This document shows, piece after piece, positions 32,298 to 40,550 of a DNA stretch of 64,000 nucleotides. The notes under the pieces are model-generated. The model had not been told where the DNA came from. It was given only the letters and a program-made list of their open reading frames with translations, and did not search any database. The translations under genes were made by a program, and so were the position numbers. The stretch covers positions 94,058-158,057 of the forward strand of contig NZ_JACCGK010000014.1 of NCBI RefSeq assembly GCF_013416325.1. The letters run 5' to 3'. This stretch comes from Vreelandella sedimenti (GTDB lineage Bacteria; Pseudomonadota; Gammaproteobacteria; Pseudomonadales; Halomonadaceae). Position 1 is the first letter of the stretch. Every line of letters starts with the position of its first letter.

Positions 32298-33220
32298 TAG
32301 CTGCGCTCACGTTTTTGGCGGGCGATATCGAGCTTCTCACAGAGGAGCTGGGTGCCCTCCATCAGTCGCGGTGTAGGCCGTTGAATCAGTGAGGGCGGCA
32401 CAAAAAAGAGGTTATCTTCCGCAACCGCCGTCAAGTTGGGATACTGTTCCCAGTGCGTCAGCCAGTGGCGATTCTCTTCCCCCATGCCACCGGCAACAAT
32501 CGCTTCAGGATTCGCTGCCAGCACGGCTTCATCATCGATACGCGGCACCAGGCGTGCCTGTTCGCCAAACACATTTTCACCGCCACAAATCTCAACCACT
32601 TGGCCGATCAGGTGCTGGTCGTTAACGCTCATTAGCGGCTCATCCCACACTTGGTAAAACGTGGGTATCGACTCACGATCCCGATAGCGCTCTTCAAGGG
32701 CGCTCATGGTATTGCGGAAATTGTCGGCCACTGCTTGTCCCGCTGTTTCTGTGCCTGCCAGCCTTGCCAAGCGCTCAATGGCGCTGGCCACGCCTTCTAC
32801 ATCGCGGGGCTCGATATAGAACACCGGCATACCCAGGGCTTCAAGGGTTTCAAGCTGTTCGGCGGGGTTACCCGTCACCCAACCAATCACTAAATCGGGT
32901 GCAAGCCCCACCAGCTTCTCTAAATCAATTCGAGTATGGCTGCCCACCGACGCCACTTGTTTGGCTTCCGCGGGATAGTCACTATACGAGACGACGGCGA
33001 CCACTTGAGTTCCTGCGCCAGCCGCATAAGTCAGCTCGGTTGCGCCAGGCGAAAGCGTAGCAATTCGCTGAGCAGCATTATGTAGACAGACCTCACGGTC
33101 ACGATCATCTACTGCGCAGCGCGAGTGCTCGTGTGCCGGGGCAACAGACGCCATCAACAGCAGCGCGAGGCACAGGGCCCCGCGCGCAAAACTACTTTTT
33201 CTATTGGCCAAAGTGAACAC
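32297..33220 (-). CDS. btuF: vitamin B12 periplasmic binding protein
   Basis: A 307-residue secreted protein. An N-terminal signal peptide (FARGALCLALLLMASVAPAHA-like, cleavage near residue 29) is followed by the class III binding fold: RIATLSPGATELTYAAGAG, VGLAPDLVIGWVTGN and VWDEPLMSVNDQHLIGQVV. These match BtuF-type proteins well. It delivers B12 to BtuCD. Its start lies 20 bases inside the end of btuB, so translation is probably coupled. Confidence 0.87.
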   Translation of the reverse strand: MFTLANRKSSFARGALCLALLLMASVAPAHEHSRCAVDDRDREVCLHNAAQRIATLSPGATELTYAAGAGTQVVAVVSYSDYPAEAKQVASVGSHTRIDLEKLVGLAPDLVIGWVTGNPAEQLETLEALGMPVFYIEPRDVEGVASAIERLARLAGTETAGQAVADNFRNTMSALEERYRDRESIPTFYQVWDEPLMSVNDQHLIGQVVEICGGENVFGEQARLVPRIDDEAVLAANPEAIVAGGMGEENRHWLTHWEQYPNLTAVAEDNLFFVPPSLIQRPTPRLMEGTQLLCEKLDIARQKRERS

Positions 33221-35021
33221 TCAAGAACCCTGCTCGCCCAGCGTTGATATAATCACGGGTGGTTGAATACTCTTTATCAAAGGCATTTTCTAGCGTAACA
33301 CGAGCACTCCAGAGTGGCGCAAACTGCCAGCCAGCGCGCAGGTTAACCAGCCCATAGCCTCCTAAACGCTGGGTATTGGTGGTGTTATCGTAACGGTAAC
33401 TCTGCGCTACTAGTGAGCCCCCCAACGACCAACCGCCAAGCTCCCGATCTGCATCCAGACGCACACTTTGAGTGGCCCGGCGGGCTAATCGATTGCCAGT
33501 TGCCCGGTCTTCCGGATCCAGGTAGGTGAAGGCAGCTTGGAGCGTCCAGTCGTTGACTTCGACGCCGCTTGAGAGCTCGGCCCCGCGTATACGCGCGCTG
33601 TTAACGTTTTGCGGCGCCCATAAGCCACTCGACGTTGGCGCCCAGGCAATCATGTCGTCGTAGTCGTTTTGAAAGGCGGCCAAGTCCCAGAACCACTGGT
33701 GGTATTGGCCGCGAACGCCCACTTCAATCGTTTCAGAGGTCTCCGGATTGAGATCAGGGTTACCCGAATCCGGCCAATAGAGGTCATTAAAGCTCGGTGC
33801 TTTAAACGCAGTGCCCACACTGGCTCGCAGTGTGTGGTAGTTATCCAGCTCGTAGCCCAGCGCCAAGCTGCCGGTGACTTCATCGCCATAGGCTTCGTTA
33901 TCGTCATAACGCAGGCTGGCTTGAATGGCAAATGGCGAAAAGTCGAGTAACCCCTGGGTAAACACTGCTTTGTTATCACGGCTGGTAACGTCAAAATCGT
34001 TGGTGCTTAAAACGCGGTCTTCGCTGATTTCAGCGCCAGCGATCAACTCATGGGGGCCAAACTGAATGTTGTTCTGCCAGCGGGCAGTTTGCGTGCGGGT
34101 ATCAATGACGGAGGCGCCGAAATTATCGATTGTGTCCAACTCATCGCGGGCTTCGCTAAGGGTCAGTCGGCTCTGCCACGTATCGGTTACCGGCAACTCA
34201 GCGTAGACGCCTGCTACCTGCTGGACGAAGTCATTCTCTCCACTGTCATATTCGTTGTTACCACGAACGCGCAGTGCCAACACGCCGACTTCAGCGCCAC
34301 TCTCAAAGATATGCGCAACGCGGGCTAGCGCTGAGGTATTGTCGTATCCTTTGTCTTCACCACCCCGACGAATGGGCTGGCCATCGGTATTGAAATGGCT
34401 AGCGGCAAAGCTGTAGCGCGTGCCCCCCTCGCGCCCCGAAACGCCTGCGCTTAACCGCTGGGTATCGAATGAACCACCGCCGACTGACATTCTCGGTTGC
34501 GGCTCTTCTTCGTCACCCTCAGGGGTAAACAGTTGAATCACGCCGCCGACCGCATCCGCGCCGTAAAGGCTACCGCGGGGGCCGCGCACGATTTCAGCAC
34601 GGTCAAACATACGCGGATCCAAGTACTGAAATGCAGCACCGCCCGCCGTAGCGGATCGTAGCCGGATACCGTCAATCATGAGCACGGAGGCATCGCTGGG
34701 CGCACCCCGTAGATAAACGCTGCTACTTTTGCCAAAGTTGCCGTTACTCGTGACATCAACGCCCGGCTGGCCGCGCAGAAGATCCGTCAGGCTGGTGGGG
34801 TCTTGGCGGCGGAAAGTGGCTTCCTCCAGCACGCTAACGGAAGAGAGGCTTGCATTGGCGGTGCGGGGCGCTAACGCAGCGGTAACGACCACAGGGTCAA
34901 GCGTAGCCAAATCGGTCGTTGTTTCGGCGTATTGGGCTTCGGCTTGGATGTGAAAGGCTAGCGGTAAAGCAGCCATACTAAACGCCGCCCGTTTGGCGGC
35001 GGTGTGGTAACGGTGGTTCAT
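33201..35021 (-). CDS. btuB: TonB-dependent vitamin B12 receptor
   Basis: A 606-residue outer-membrane transporter. After a signal peptide ending near QAEA comes a TonB box (DPVVVTA), the plug domain (LRGQPGVDVTSN, VLMIDGIRLRS, IVRGPRGSLYGADAVGGVI) and a 22-strand barrel. The start is set at ATG 35021 (MNHRYHTAAKRAAFS), where the signal peptide begins; the longer frame to 35153 would place non-signal residues in front. A cobalamin riboswitch occupies the leader. It is the first gene of the btuBFCD operon. Confidence 0.9.
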   Translation of the reverse strand: MNHRYHTAAKRAAFSMAALPLAFHIQAEAQYAETTTDLATLDPVVVTAALAPRTANASLSSVSVLEEATFRRQDPTSLTDLLRGQPGVDVTSNGNFGKSSSVYLRGAPSDASVLMIDGIRLRSATAGGAAFQYLDPRMFDRAEIVRGPRGSLYGADAVGGVIQLFTPEGDEEEPQPRMSVGGGSFDTQRLSAGVSGREGGTRYSFAASHFNTDGQPIRRGGEDKGYDNTSALARVAHIFESGAEVGVLALRVRGNNEYDSGENDFVQQVAGVYAELPVTDTWQSRLTLSEARDELDTIDNFGASVIDTRTQTARWQNNIQFGPHELIAGAEISEDRVLSTNDFDVTSRDNKAVFTQGLLDFSPFAIQASLRYDDNEAYGDEVTGSLALGYELDNYHTLRASVGTAFKAPSFNDLYWPDSGNPDLNPETSETIEVGVRGQYHQWFWDLAAFQNDYDDMIAWAPTSSGLWAPQNVNSARIRGAELSSGVEVNDWTLQAAFTYLDPEDRATGNRLARRATQSVRLDADRELGGWSLGGSLVAQSYRYDNTTNTQRLGGYGLVNLRAGWQFAPLWSARVTLENAFDKEYSTTRDYINAGRAGFLSVHFGQ

Positions 35022-35195
35022 GTGAGACCTCTTGCTCGTTGTGCTCACCCGCACAGCGCAGTTTTTTTGACCGAACGGAGGATCAAACAAGGGAGTCTCG
35101 GTCGCACTGCATGATCGCATCGCGCCACCGTTAATCGCCCTGAGAGCGCCCACCGCGCCTCGGCATATATCGGTTCAGGTTGAACCATTACTCTC

Positions 35196-35390
35196 GGGCC
35201 GGTCTCCGGGCTGACGAGCGAAAGACGTCTTCATTCTTTCCGAACGACCACCTTCCCGTGCGTTAGCACAGTGGCGTCTTAGCCGTTCTTATCTCGATCA
35301 CCGTTGCGGGGGCAGCGTTGGAATCACGCAAGGCGTTCACCAACTTCCCGTTTCACTAGCGGCTTTAATCCACCGCCAGCACCTGAGAGT
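35196..35390 (-). ncRNA. cobalamin riboswitch
   Basis: Read on the minus strand, the leader holds the conserved elements in order: GGTGCTGGCGG near 35375-35385, GGGAAGTTGGTGAA (35334-35347), GCTGCCCCCGCAACGGT (35301-35317), the B12 box GCCACTG (35269-35275) and a closing GTCAGCCCGGAGACCGGCC (35197-35215). This is the classic adenosylcobalamin aptamer. It is followed by a small GGTTCA/TGAACC hairpin at 35171-35186 and about 170 bases of leader before btuB, so B12 is expected to shut down the uptake operon. Confidence 0.93.
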
Positions 35391-35475
35391 GGGCGTAAGC
35401 TAGCAACTTGCCGTGTGGAGGTCAATTCATGACGAGCTGCTAGAGTAAAGGCAGCGCACGGAACAGGAGACGGTC

Positions 35476-36093
35476 ATGATCGATTTCTCGGCAGCCGGTG
35501 TGCCGCGCTGGTTAAAGCTGGCTTTTACACTGTGGATCCTGGTCTGGGCACCAAGCTACGTAGTGCTGCTGGGAGCGCAGAACTTCTTTTGGCTGTGCAA
35601 CGTGGCGAGTTTTCTGCTGCTGGCGGCACTGTGGAGTGAACACCGCACCTTGATGTCGATGCAGTGGCTTGCGGTGGCACTGGTCGGCAGTTTATGGAGC
35701 CTGGACGTTGCCACGGCTGCGCTCACTGGCGTGCATCCTATCGGCGGCACCGAGTATATGTTTGACCCGGAGCATCCACCCATGGCGCGAGCCATGTCGC
35801 TCTACCACGTGGTACTGCCGCTGGTAGCGGGCATCGGCGTCGCCAAGCTGGGCTATTCGCGCCGCGCCCTGCTGTGGCAGACCCTACTGACCTGGATTGT
35901 GGTGCCATTGACCTATCTGCTTACCGAAGCCGAGCGCAATATCAATTGGGTGCATGGGCCCTTCGGCCAGCCCCAGGATAGCCTCGACCCGTTGCTCTAT
36001 CTGTTCCTACTCACGCTGCTCTGGCCCGTAATAGTTTACCTGCCAGTGCATTTGCTGATGGTTGGCTGGCAGCGCTGGCGGAGCCAGGCTTAG
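35476..36093 (+). CDS. multi-pass inner-membrane protein of unknown function
   Basis: A 205-residue protein with about six hydrophobic segments (near residues 14-32, 36-54, 62-80, 106-124, 131-149 and 172-196). No family is recognised with certainty. The loop HPIGGTEYMFDPEHPPMARAM between segments 3 and 4 and the short ERNINWVHGPFGQPQD loop look conserved in style, with His, Asp and Glu that could bind a metal or cofactor. AGGAGA precedes the ATG. It is divergent from the riboswitch leader and convergent with the cobU-like gene, so a link to B12 is possible but unproven. Confidence 0.65.
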   Translation: MIDFSAAGVPRWLKLAFTLWILVWAPSYVVLLGAQNFFWLCNVASFLLLAALWSEHRTLMSMQWLAVALVGSLWSLDVATAALTGVHPIGGTEYMFDPEHPPMARAMSLYHVVLPLVAGIGVAKLGYSRRALLWQTLLTWIVVPLTYLLTEAERNINWVHGPFGQPQDSLDPLLYLFLLTLLWPVIVYLPVHLLMVGWQRWRSQA

Positions 36094-36097
36094 CTAA

Positions 36098-36523
36098 CTA
36101 CTTAACCGCCATCACCAACCCATGCCGGACATACCACACCTGTTCAGCCTGGGCTGTGGCATCCTGAACGAACCAGCCATTGAAGTCACGTAAGCGGCGC
36201 TGTTCGGGCTGCATGGGCACAACTCCACGACCAACTTCGTTGGTAATGATGATTAACGGCGCGTTTAGCGCTTCGGCGCGCTGGCAGAGCGCTGCCATAT
36301 CGTTCTGCCACTGCTGGCGCAGGGTATCGTTATCGTCACGTTCAAGCGCAGCGCTAAGCCATTCAAGCACACCTGTGATGACAAGCGGAATGTCGGCTAC
36401 GAGCGCTTGCTGGCTATCGCTGAAGGGCTTAGCAGCATCAAGCCGCCATCCGTTTGCAGTGGGAAAGCGTGCGGCTACAGCATCACGTTTACCAGCGCAG
36501 GCACCGCCGATGAAGAGCTGCAT
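36098..36523 (-). CDS. degenerate CobU-like protein (second copy)
   Basis: A 141-residue relative of the CobU/CobP kinase-guanylyltransferase (usually about 180). The P-loop is GGACAGKR (6-13) where the family has GGARSGKS, and the His that is guanylylated in CobU, with its HxxxR context, is missing. The late motif is intact: IIITNEVGRGVVP (91-103) followed by RRLRDFNGW. It is last in the cobT-cbiB-cobC-cobU-cobS-phosphatase run and overlaps the phosphatase gene. The start is set at ATG 36523, six bases after GGGGA; ATG 36529 is too close to it. It may be a regulatory or partner subunit of the other CobU. A catalytic role is doubtful. Confidence 0.7.
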   Translation of the reverse strand: MQLFIGGACAGKRDAVAARFPTANGWRLDAAKPFSDSQQALVADIPLVITGVLEWLSAALERDDNDTLRQQWQNDMAALCQRAEALNAPLIIITNEVGRGVVPMQPEQRRLRDFNGWFVQDATAQAEQVWYVRHGLVMAVK

Positions 36524-37134
36524 TGCCATTCCCCTTTTCCATGTTCGTCTTGCTGATAAATAAGCTGCCAGCGTCTGCCTTGGGCTTGGAGCACGGTACC
36601 GTCCCAGAAGTGAATCGTTTCAAAGCGGCGGCGCAGCTCACGAATCACGCCACCATGGGTGACGGCCAGAATCTTTTTATGGCCGTCGACGCGGCCATTC
36701 GTAGCCAGAGCCAGATCATGCAACCAAGCGTCTAAACGCTCACGCAGTTGGGCCGCCGATTCGCCGCCGGGAATTTGCAGTTCGCCCACGCTATCAATCC
36801 AGGCACGGTAATGGGGTAAGTCTTTCAGCTCATCGTAAACTTTGCCTTCGTACTCGCCAAAATCGAGCTCGCGCAGGCGTTGCTCAAGTACAAGCGGCAC
36901 GCCAGCCTTGGCGACGTCAGCCCACTCCAGAGTTTGCTGGCAGCGGCTAAGATCGCTTGAATAGATAGCATCGAATCGCTCATTCGCCAGTGCGTCACGC
37001 AGTTCCAGCAACCCTGCTTCAGCATCGGGAAACAGCAGCGGAATGTCCTGCTGGCCTTGGTAACGGCGCTCTAAATTCCAAGCGGTGATACCGTGGCGAA
37101 CTGCCACCAGCTCCACAGTAAGATCAGTAGCCAA
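36475..37134 (-). CDS. histidine phosphatase family protein, probable alpha-ribazole phosphatase
   Basis: A 219-residue phosphoglycerate-mutase-like phosphatase. The phosphohistidine motif is VRHGITAWN (residues 12-20), then LRELDFGEYEGKVYDEL and the second catalytic His in VTHGGVIREL. In the nucleotide-loop pathway this family removes phosphate from alpha-ribazole phosphate or the finished B12 phosphate (CobC in enterics), and its location next to cobS supports that. The start is TTG at 37132-37134, with AGGAGG six bases before it. It overlaps cobS by 64 bases and the CobU-like gene by about 50. Confidence 0.83.
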   Translation of the reverse strand: MATDLTVELVAVRHGITAWNLERRYQGQQDIPLLFPDAEAGLLELRDALANERFDAIYSSDLSRCQQTLEWADVAKAGVPLVLEQRLRELDFGEYEGKVYDELKDLPHYRAWIDSVGELQIPGGESAAQLRERLDAWLHDLALATNGRVDGHKKILAVTHGGVIRELRRRFETIHFWDGTVLQAQGRRWQLIYQQDEHGKGEWQCSSSSAVPALVNVML

Positions 37135-37841
37135 AGCTCTCCTCCTTCAATGGTGGCACCGACCATATCGCCGTTAATGCCGTTAAACAGTCGCAACATT
37201 AGCCAGCGGATTAGTAACACGAAAACAGTAACCGTTAGCATCATCAACACTATCGCGGGCGCTAACAGGGCTATCAACACAATCGGCACCAGCGCTAGTG
37301 CCACATCCTGGCCGCTAAGCGATTGCTGCCAGCTCCACGCCAAGCCCTTCTGCTGGGCGCAGGGTGTTAGCACCAGTAATGCAACGCCAGCCCAGCGACC
37401 TAGTGCAGGTAACATCAACAGCCACCACAAGGGAGCCTGATAGGCCAGCAACGCCCATAGCAGAACGCCCTTCCAGGCGAGCAAAAACACTAGCGCCAGC
37501 ATTCCAAAGCTGCCAATTTGCGGGTCTTTCATGATATCCCAGCGTCGCGCCAGGGGCTGATTGCTGCCCAGGGCATCGGCGATGTCCATAACGCCGTCTA
37601 GATGCAAGCCGCCCGAAAGCGCCACCCAGAGGCTTAGCACCATCAACGCGGTGACCGGTGCAGGAACGTTCTGCATCCCCAGCGCTACTAGCGCCAGCAA
37701 GCCCCCTATCATCAACCCCACTAATGGATAGGCCCGCACTGCCCAGCGACGGGTGTCGAGCGTCCAGGGAACGGCTATAGGAATCGGGACTCGGGTCAGA
37801 AACTGCAGCGCCAGCAGCACACCGAACACGGCATTTTTCAA
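37071..37841 (-). CDS. cobS: adenosylcobinamide-GDP ribazoletransferase (cobalamin synthase)
   Basis: Joins adenosylcobinamide-GDP with alpha-ribazole to give the cobalamin backbone in the inner membrane. The 256-residue protein has about six membrane helices and the family motifs LQFLTRVPIP, GLHLDGVMDIADALGS, MKDPQIGSFG and NGINGDMVGATIE. The start is TTG at 37839-37841, overlapping the cobU stop (TTGA) with AAGGAGG seven bases upstream. Called CobV in the Paracoccus naming. Confidence 0.93.
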   Translation of the reverse strand: MKNAVFGVLLALQFLTRVPIPIAVPWTLDTRRWAVRAYPLVGLMIGGLLALVALGMQNVPAPVTALMVLSLWVALSGGLHLDGVMDIADALGSNQPLARRWDIMKDPQIGSFGMLALVFLLAWKGVLLWALLAYQAPLWWLLMLPALGRWAGVALLVLTPCAQQKGLAWSWQQSLSGQDVALALVPIVLIALLAPAIVLMMLTVTVFVLLIRWLMLRLFNGINGDMVGATIEGGELWLLILLWSWWQFATVSPLGI

Positions 37842-38407
37842 ACGTTTACCTCCTTCTCATGCTTCCATTCCTGATGCTCCCACTTCATGGCGCAGCCTGC
37901 GACCACTTCGAGTACAGAATCAGCCTCTTGCGCTACCCAGCAGTGAGCCCGCTGTAGAAACGCCAGATAGCGCCAGGTTTCAGCATCCGTAGGCGGCAGC
38001 GCTTCGTTGATATCATTGGAGACAATCACTAGATAAAGGCTGCGCGCGCGGGCATCAGCCAGTGCGTTTGCCAGCAACGCTAAGCCTTCTTCTTCGCTTA
38101 GTTTACTGGCGTACAGGACTTGGCTGGCCCATAGCGTTAAGCAGTCCAGCAGCACGGCGCCACCATCAGGTACCTTGGCAATCGCTCGATCAATACGCAG
38201 CGGTGCCTCTAGCGTTTTCCATTGAACGGTGTGCCACTGCCCTTGCCTGGATTGACGATGACGCGCTACCCGCTTGACCATTTCGTCGTCATATACGTGT
38301 GCGGTGGCTAAGTAGTAACAGGGCGAACTGCCTGCTGCACTAACTGCTCGCTGCTCGGCGATATCACTTTTGCCAGAACGCGCCCCGCCGCTAACGAAGA
38401 CAATCAT
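37838..38407 (-). CDS. cobU: adenosylcobinamide kinase/adenosylcobinamide-phosphate guanylyltransferase, divergent
   Basis: A 189-residue bifunctional enzyme that phosphorylates adenosylcobinamide and then transfers GMP to it. The P-loop GGARSGKS (7-14), the guanylylation region VKRVARHRQSRQG with the acceptor His, and LLDCLTLWAS are as expected. The late motif that is normally SNEVGxGIVP reads SNDINEALPP here, followed by a diverged RYLAFLQRAHCWVAQEADS. The overall family membership is clear. The second CobU-like gene of the same operon has the opposite pattern of loss. Confidence 0.85.
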   Translation of the reverse strand: MIVFVSGGARSGKSDIAEQRAVSAAGSSPCYYLATAHVYDDEMVKRVARHRQSRQGQWHTVQWKTLEAPLRIDRAIAKVPDGGAVLLDCLTLWASQVLYASKLSEEEGLALLANALADARARSLYLVIVSNDINEALPPTDAETWRYLAFLQRAHCWVAQEADSVLEVVAGCAMKWEHQEWKHEKEVNV

Positions 38408-39549
38408 GCAGTTCCTTTTTCCAAAACATTTTCTAAAACATGCTTCAACACGCTTATCAGCCGCCGATTAGCAGGGGCATCGCGCAGCGCTACACGCAGC
38501 CATTCACCATTGAGCCCGGCAAAATTATGGGTATGACGCACTAAAATACCCCGGCGTAGCAGCTGCTCAAATAACGCATCGCTGGTGATTGCCTGCGCGG
38601 CACCGGGCCGGATAAGAAAAAAGCACGCCTGGCTGGGTACGACTTCCAGCCCTAGTTGAGCAAGCGCCTCCGCCATGCGCGAGCGCTCGCTGGCCAACCA
38701 CCGCTGGGTGCGGCGGGCAAAGGCATCATCTGCCAATAGTGGCGCCACCAGTTCAGCCGCAAGGTGATTAACGCCCCAGGGCGGTTGGTGGGTCTGGGCC
38801 GCTTGAACCGTGGCCGCATCCGCCAGCAGGTAGCCCAGCCGGAGCCCCGGCAGGGTATAAAACTTGGTCATTGAGTGGAGCAGCAGCAGATGCGGGTAGC
38901 GCACCAACAGCGGTGTCAACGACGCCTCTTGTGACGTCTCGCCCAGTGGCTCACCCACCATATCGATAAAGGCTTCGTCGACCACAACGCGGCAACCCAT
39001 CGCAGCGGTGTAATTCAACAGGTCTTCCATTGCTGAAATATCGATAAGCGTAGCGGTCGGATTATTGGGGCGGCATAGAAACAGCACATCAATGTCGTTA
39101 AGCCCAGCCGTTAGCGCGTCTATGTCCAGCGTGAAGTGAGGTGCGGGCAGCGCGATCTCACTAATCGAAAGCCGGTGGGCGCGGCAAGCGCGGGCATACT
39201 CGCCAAAGCTCGGGGTAATAATCGCCGCTCGCCTACCCGCATGCAGCGCGGCAGCGAGGAAAATTGCCTCAGCGCCACCGTTGGTGAGCAATACCTGTTC
39301 GGGCTGAAGCTGGTGATGGGTAGCGATGGCCTGACGTGCAGCGGCGTAATCCGGCGCGGGGTAGCGTTCAAGACCTGCCAGTTGCTTAGCCAGCCAATCG
39401 CTAACCCACGCCGGAGGCCCCAAGGGGTTAAGGTTGGCGCTAAAGTCGTCCAGGCGGTGATCGGCGGGCAAGCCGAAATGGGCCAGCAGCGTCTCGGCCT
39501 GGCCGCCATGCCTGGGCCATGGAGCGTTGGGCAATAGAGGAGTACTCAT
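38404..39549 (-). CDS. cobC: threonine-phosphate decarboxylase (CobC/CobD type)
   Basis: A pyridoxal-phosphate enzyme of the aminotransferase fold that makes (R)-1-amino-2-propanol O-2-phosphate, the linker of the nucleotide loop, from L-threonine phosphate. The 381-residue protein has DFSANLNPLGPP at the N-terminus, LTNGGAEAIFLAA, CRPNNPTATLI, VVDEAFIDM and the PLP lysine in HSMTKFYTLPGLRLGYL. Overlaps with cobU and cbiB are four bases each. The enteric name for this enzyme is CobD. Confidence 0.92.
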   Translation of the reverse strand: MSTPLLPNAPWPRHGGQAETLLAHFGLPADHRLDDFSANLNPLGPPAWVSDWLAKQLAGLERYPAPDYAAARQAIATHHQLQPEQVLLTNGGAEAIFLAAALHAGRRAAIITPSFGEYARACRAHRLSISEIALPAPHFTLDIDALTAGLNDIDVLFLCRPNNPTATLIDISAMEDLLNYTAAMGCRVVVDEAFIDMVGEPLGETSQEASLTPLLVRYPHLLLLHSMTKFYTLPGLRLGYLLADAATVQAAQTHQPPWGVNHLAAELVAPLLADDAFARRTQRWLASERSRMAEALAQLGLEVVPSQACFFLIRPGAAQAITSDALFEQLLRRGILVRHTHNFAGLNGEWLRVALRDAPANRRLISVLKHVLENVLEKGTA

Positions 39550-40550
39550 AGCGATCCTCGCAGCATAAACACCAACCCTGCTATTACCCCAGCAAACAGC
39601 AACATAAACAGTATCCAGGCGCCGTGCATTAAACGAAGTGTGGTGCTGATATGGGCAACACGCAGCTGTTCAAGCGGCTCGCCCAAGGTCGCACGGTGTG
39701 AGGCCTCGCCTCCATAGAAATTGGTGCCGCCCAGCTGCACGCCGAGCAAACGGGCCACCATGGCCTCTGGCCAACCGGCATTGGGGCTGGGGTGGCGCGG
39801 TGCATCGCGGCAGGTGCCGAGTAGTGCGCCTTGCCAGCGCAATCGTACAATACCGGCAAGACTCAATAGCAAGCCTGCGAGCCATAGACACAGCACGGTT
39901 AAGCGTGCCGGCACCCAGTTGGCTAGGTCGTCCAGCTTGGCGGAGGCAAAGCCAAAATCGACATAGCGCTGGTTTTTATAGCCTACCATCGAATCAAGAG
40001 TATTAACTGCCTTGTACGCCAGCGCTAGTGGCGCCCCGCCGATAAACGCAAAAAATAGCGGTGCGATGATGCCGTCAACGGTATTTTCCGCTACGGTTTC
40101 CACCGTGCCACGGGTAATCTCCGCTTCATCCAAGGTTTGCGTATCGCGGCCGACAATCATCCCCAGCGCCTTGCGGGCAGCAGGCAAATCGCCTTGAGTC
40201 AGCGGTTGAATCACGGCGCGGGCCGCATCGCCCAGGCCTTTGATCGCAAGCGTAGTAGAGAGCAGCCACAGCTCGGCGATCAGCGCTAGCCCAGGGTGCA
40301 AGCGTTCCAGCAGCGCCAGCGCTAGCCAGCTAATACCCCATACGCCGCCGACGACAATAATGGTTAGCAAGAAGCCACTAACTTTGCGCTGCTGCGCCGT
40401 ACCACGATTCCACAGCCGCTCAAAAGCGCTGATAAAGCGCCCGATCAGCACCACTGGGTGTGGTAGTGAGCGCGGATCGCCAACCACTAAATCAATGGCG
40501 ATCGCGAAGATGACCAGAACAATACCGCCAAAAGTGGCGCCTGGGATCAT
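39546..40550 (-). CDS. cbiB: adenosylcobinamide-phosphate synthase
   Basis: Attaches aminopropanol (or its phosphate) to adenosylcobyric acid in the inner membrane; CbiB and CobD (Paracoccus naming) are the same protein. The 334-residue protein has the conserved LVVGDPRSLPHPVVLIGRFI start, TVETVAENTVDGIIAPLFF, AYKAVNTLDSMVGYKN, ASAKLDDLANWVPARLT and SPNAGWPEAMVA blocks and about five membrane helices. It overlaps cobC downstream and cobT upstream by four bases each. Confidence 0.95.
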   Translation of the reverse strand: MIPGATFGGIVLVIFAIAIDLVVGDPRSLPHPVVLIGRFISAFERLWNRGTAQQRKVSGFLLTIIVVGGVWGISWLALALLERLHPGLALIAELWLLSTTLAIKGLGDAARAVIQPLTQGDLPAARKALGMIVGRDTQTLDEAEITRGTVETVAENTVDGIIAPLFFAFIGGAPLALAYKAVNTLDSMVGYKNQRYVDFGFASAKLDDLANWVPARLTVLCLWLAGLLLSLAGIVRLRWQGALLGTCRDAPRHPSPNAGWPEAMVARLLGVQLGGTNFYGGEASHRATLGEPLEQLRVAHISTTLRLMHGAWILFMLLFAGVIAGLVFMLRGSL

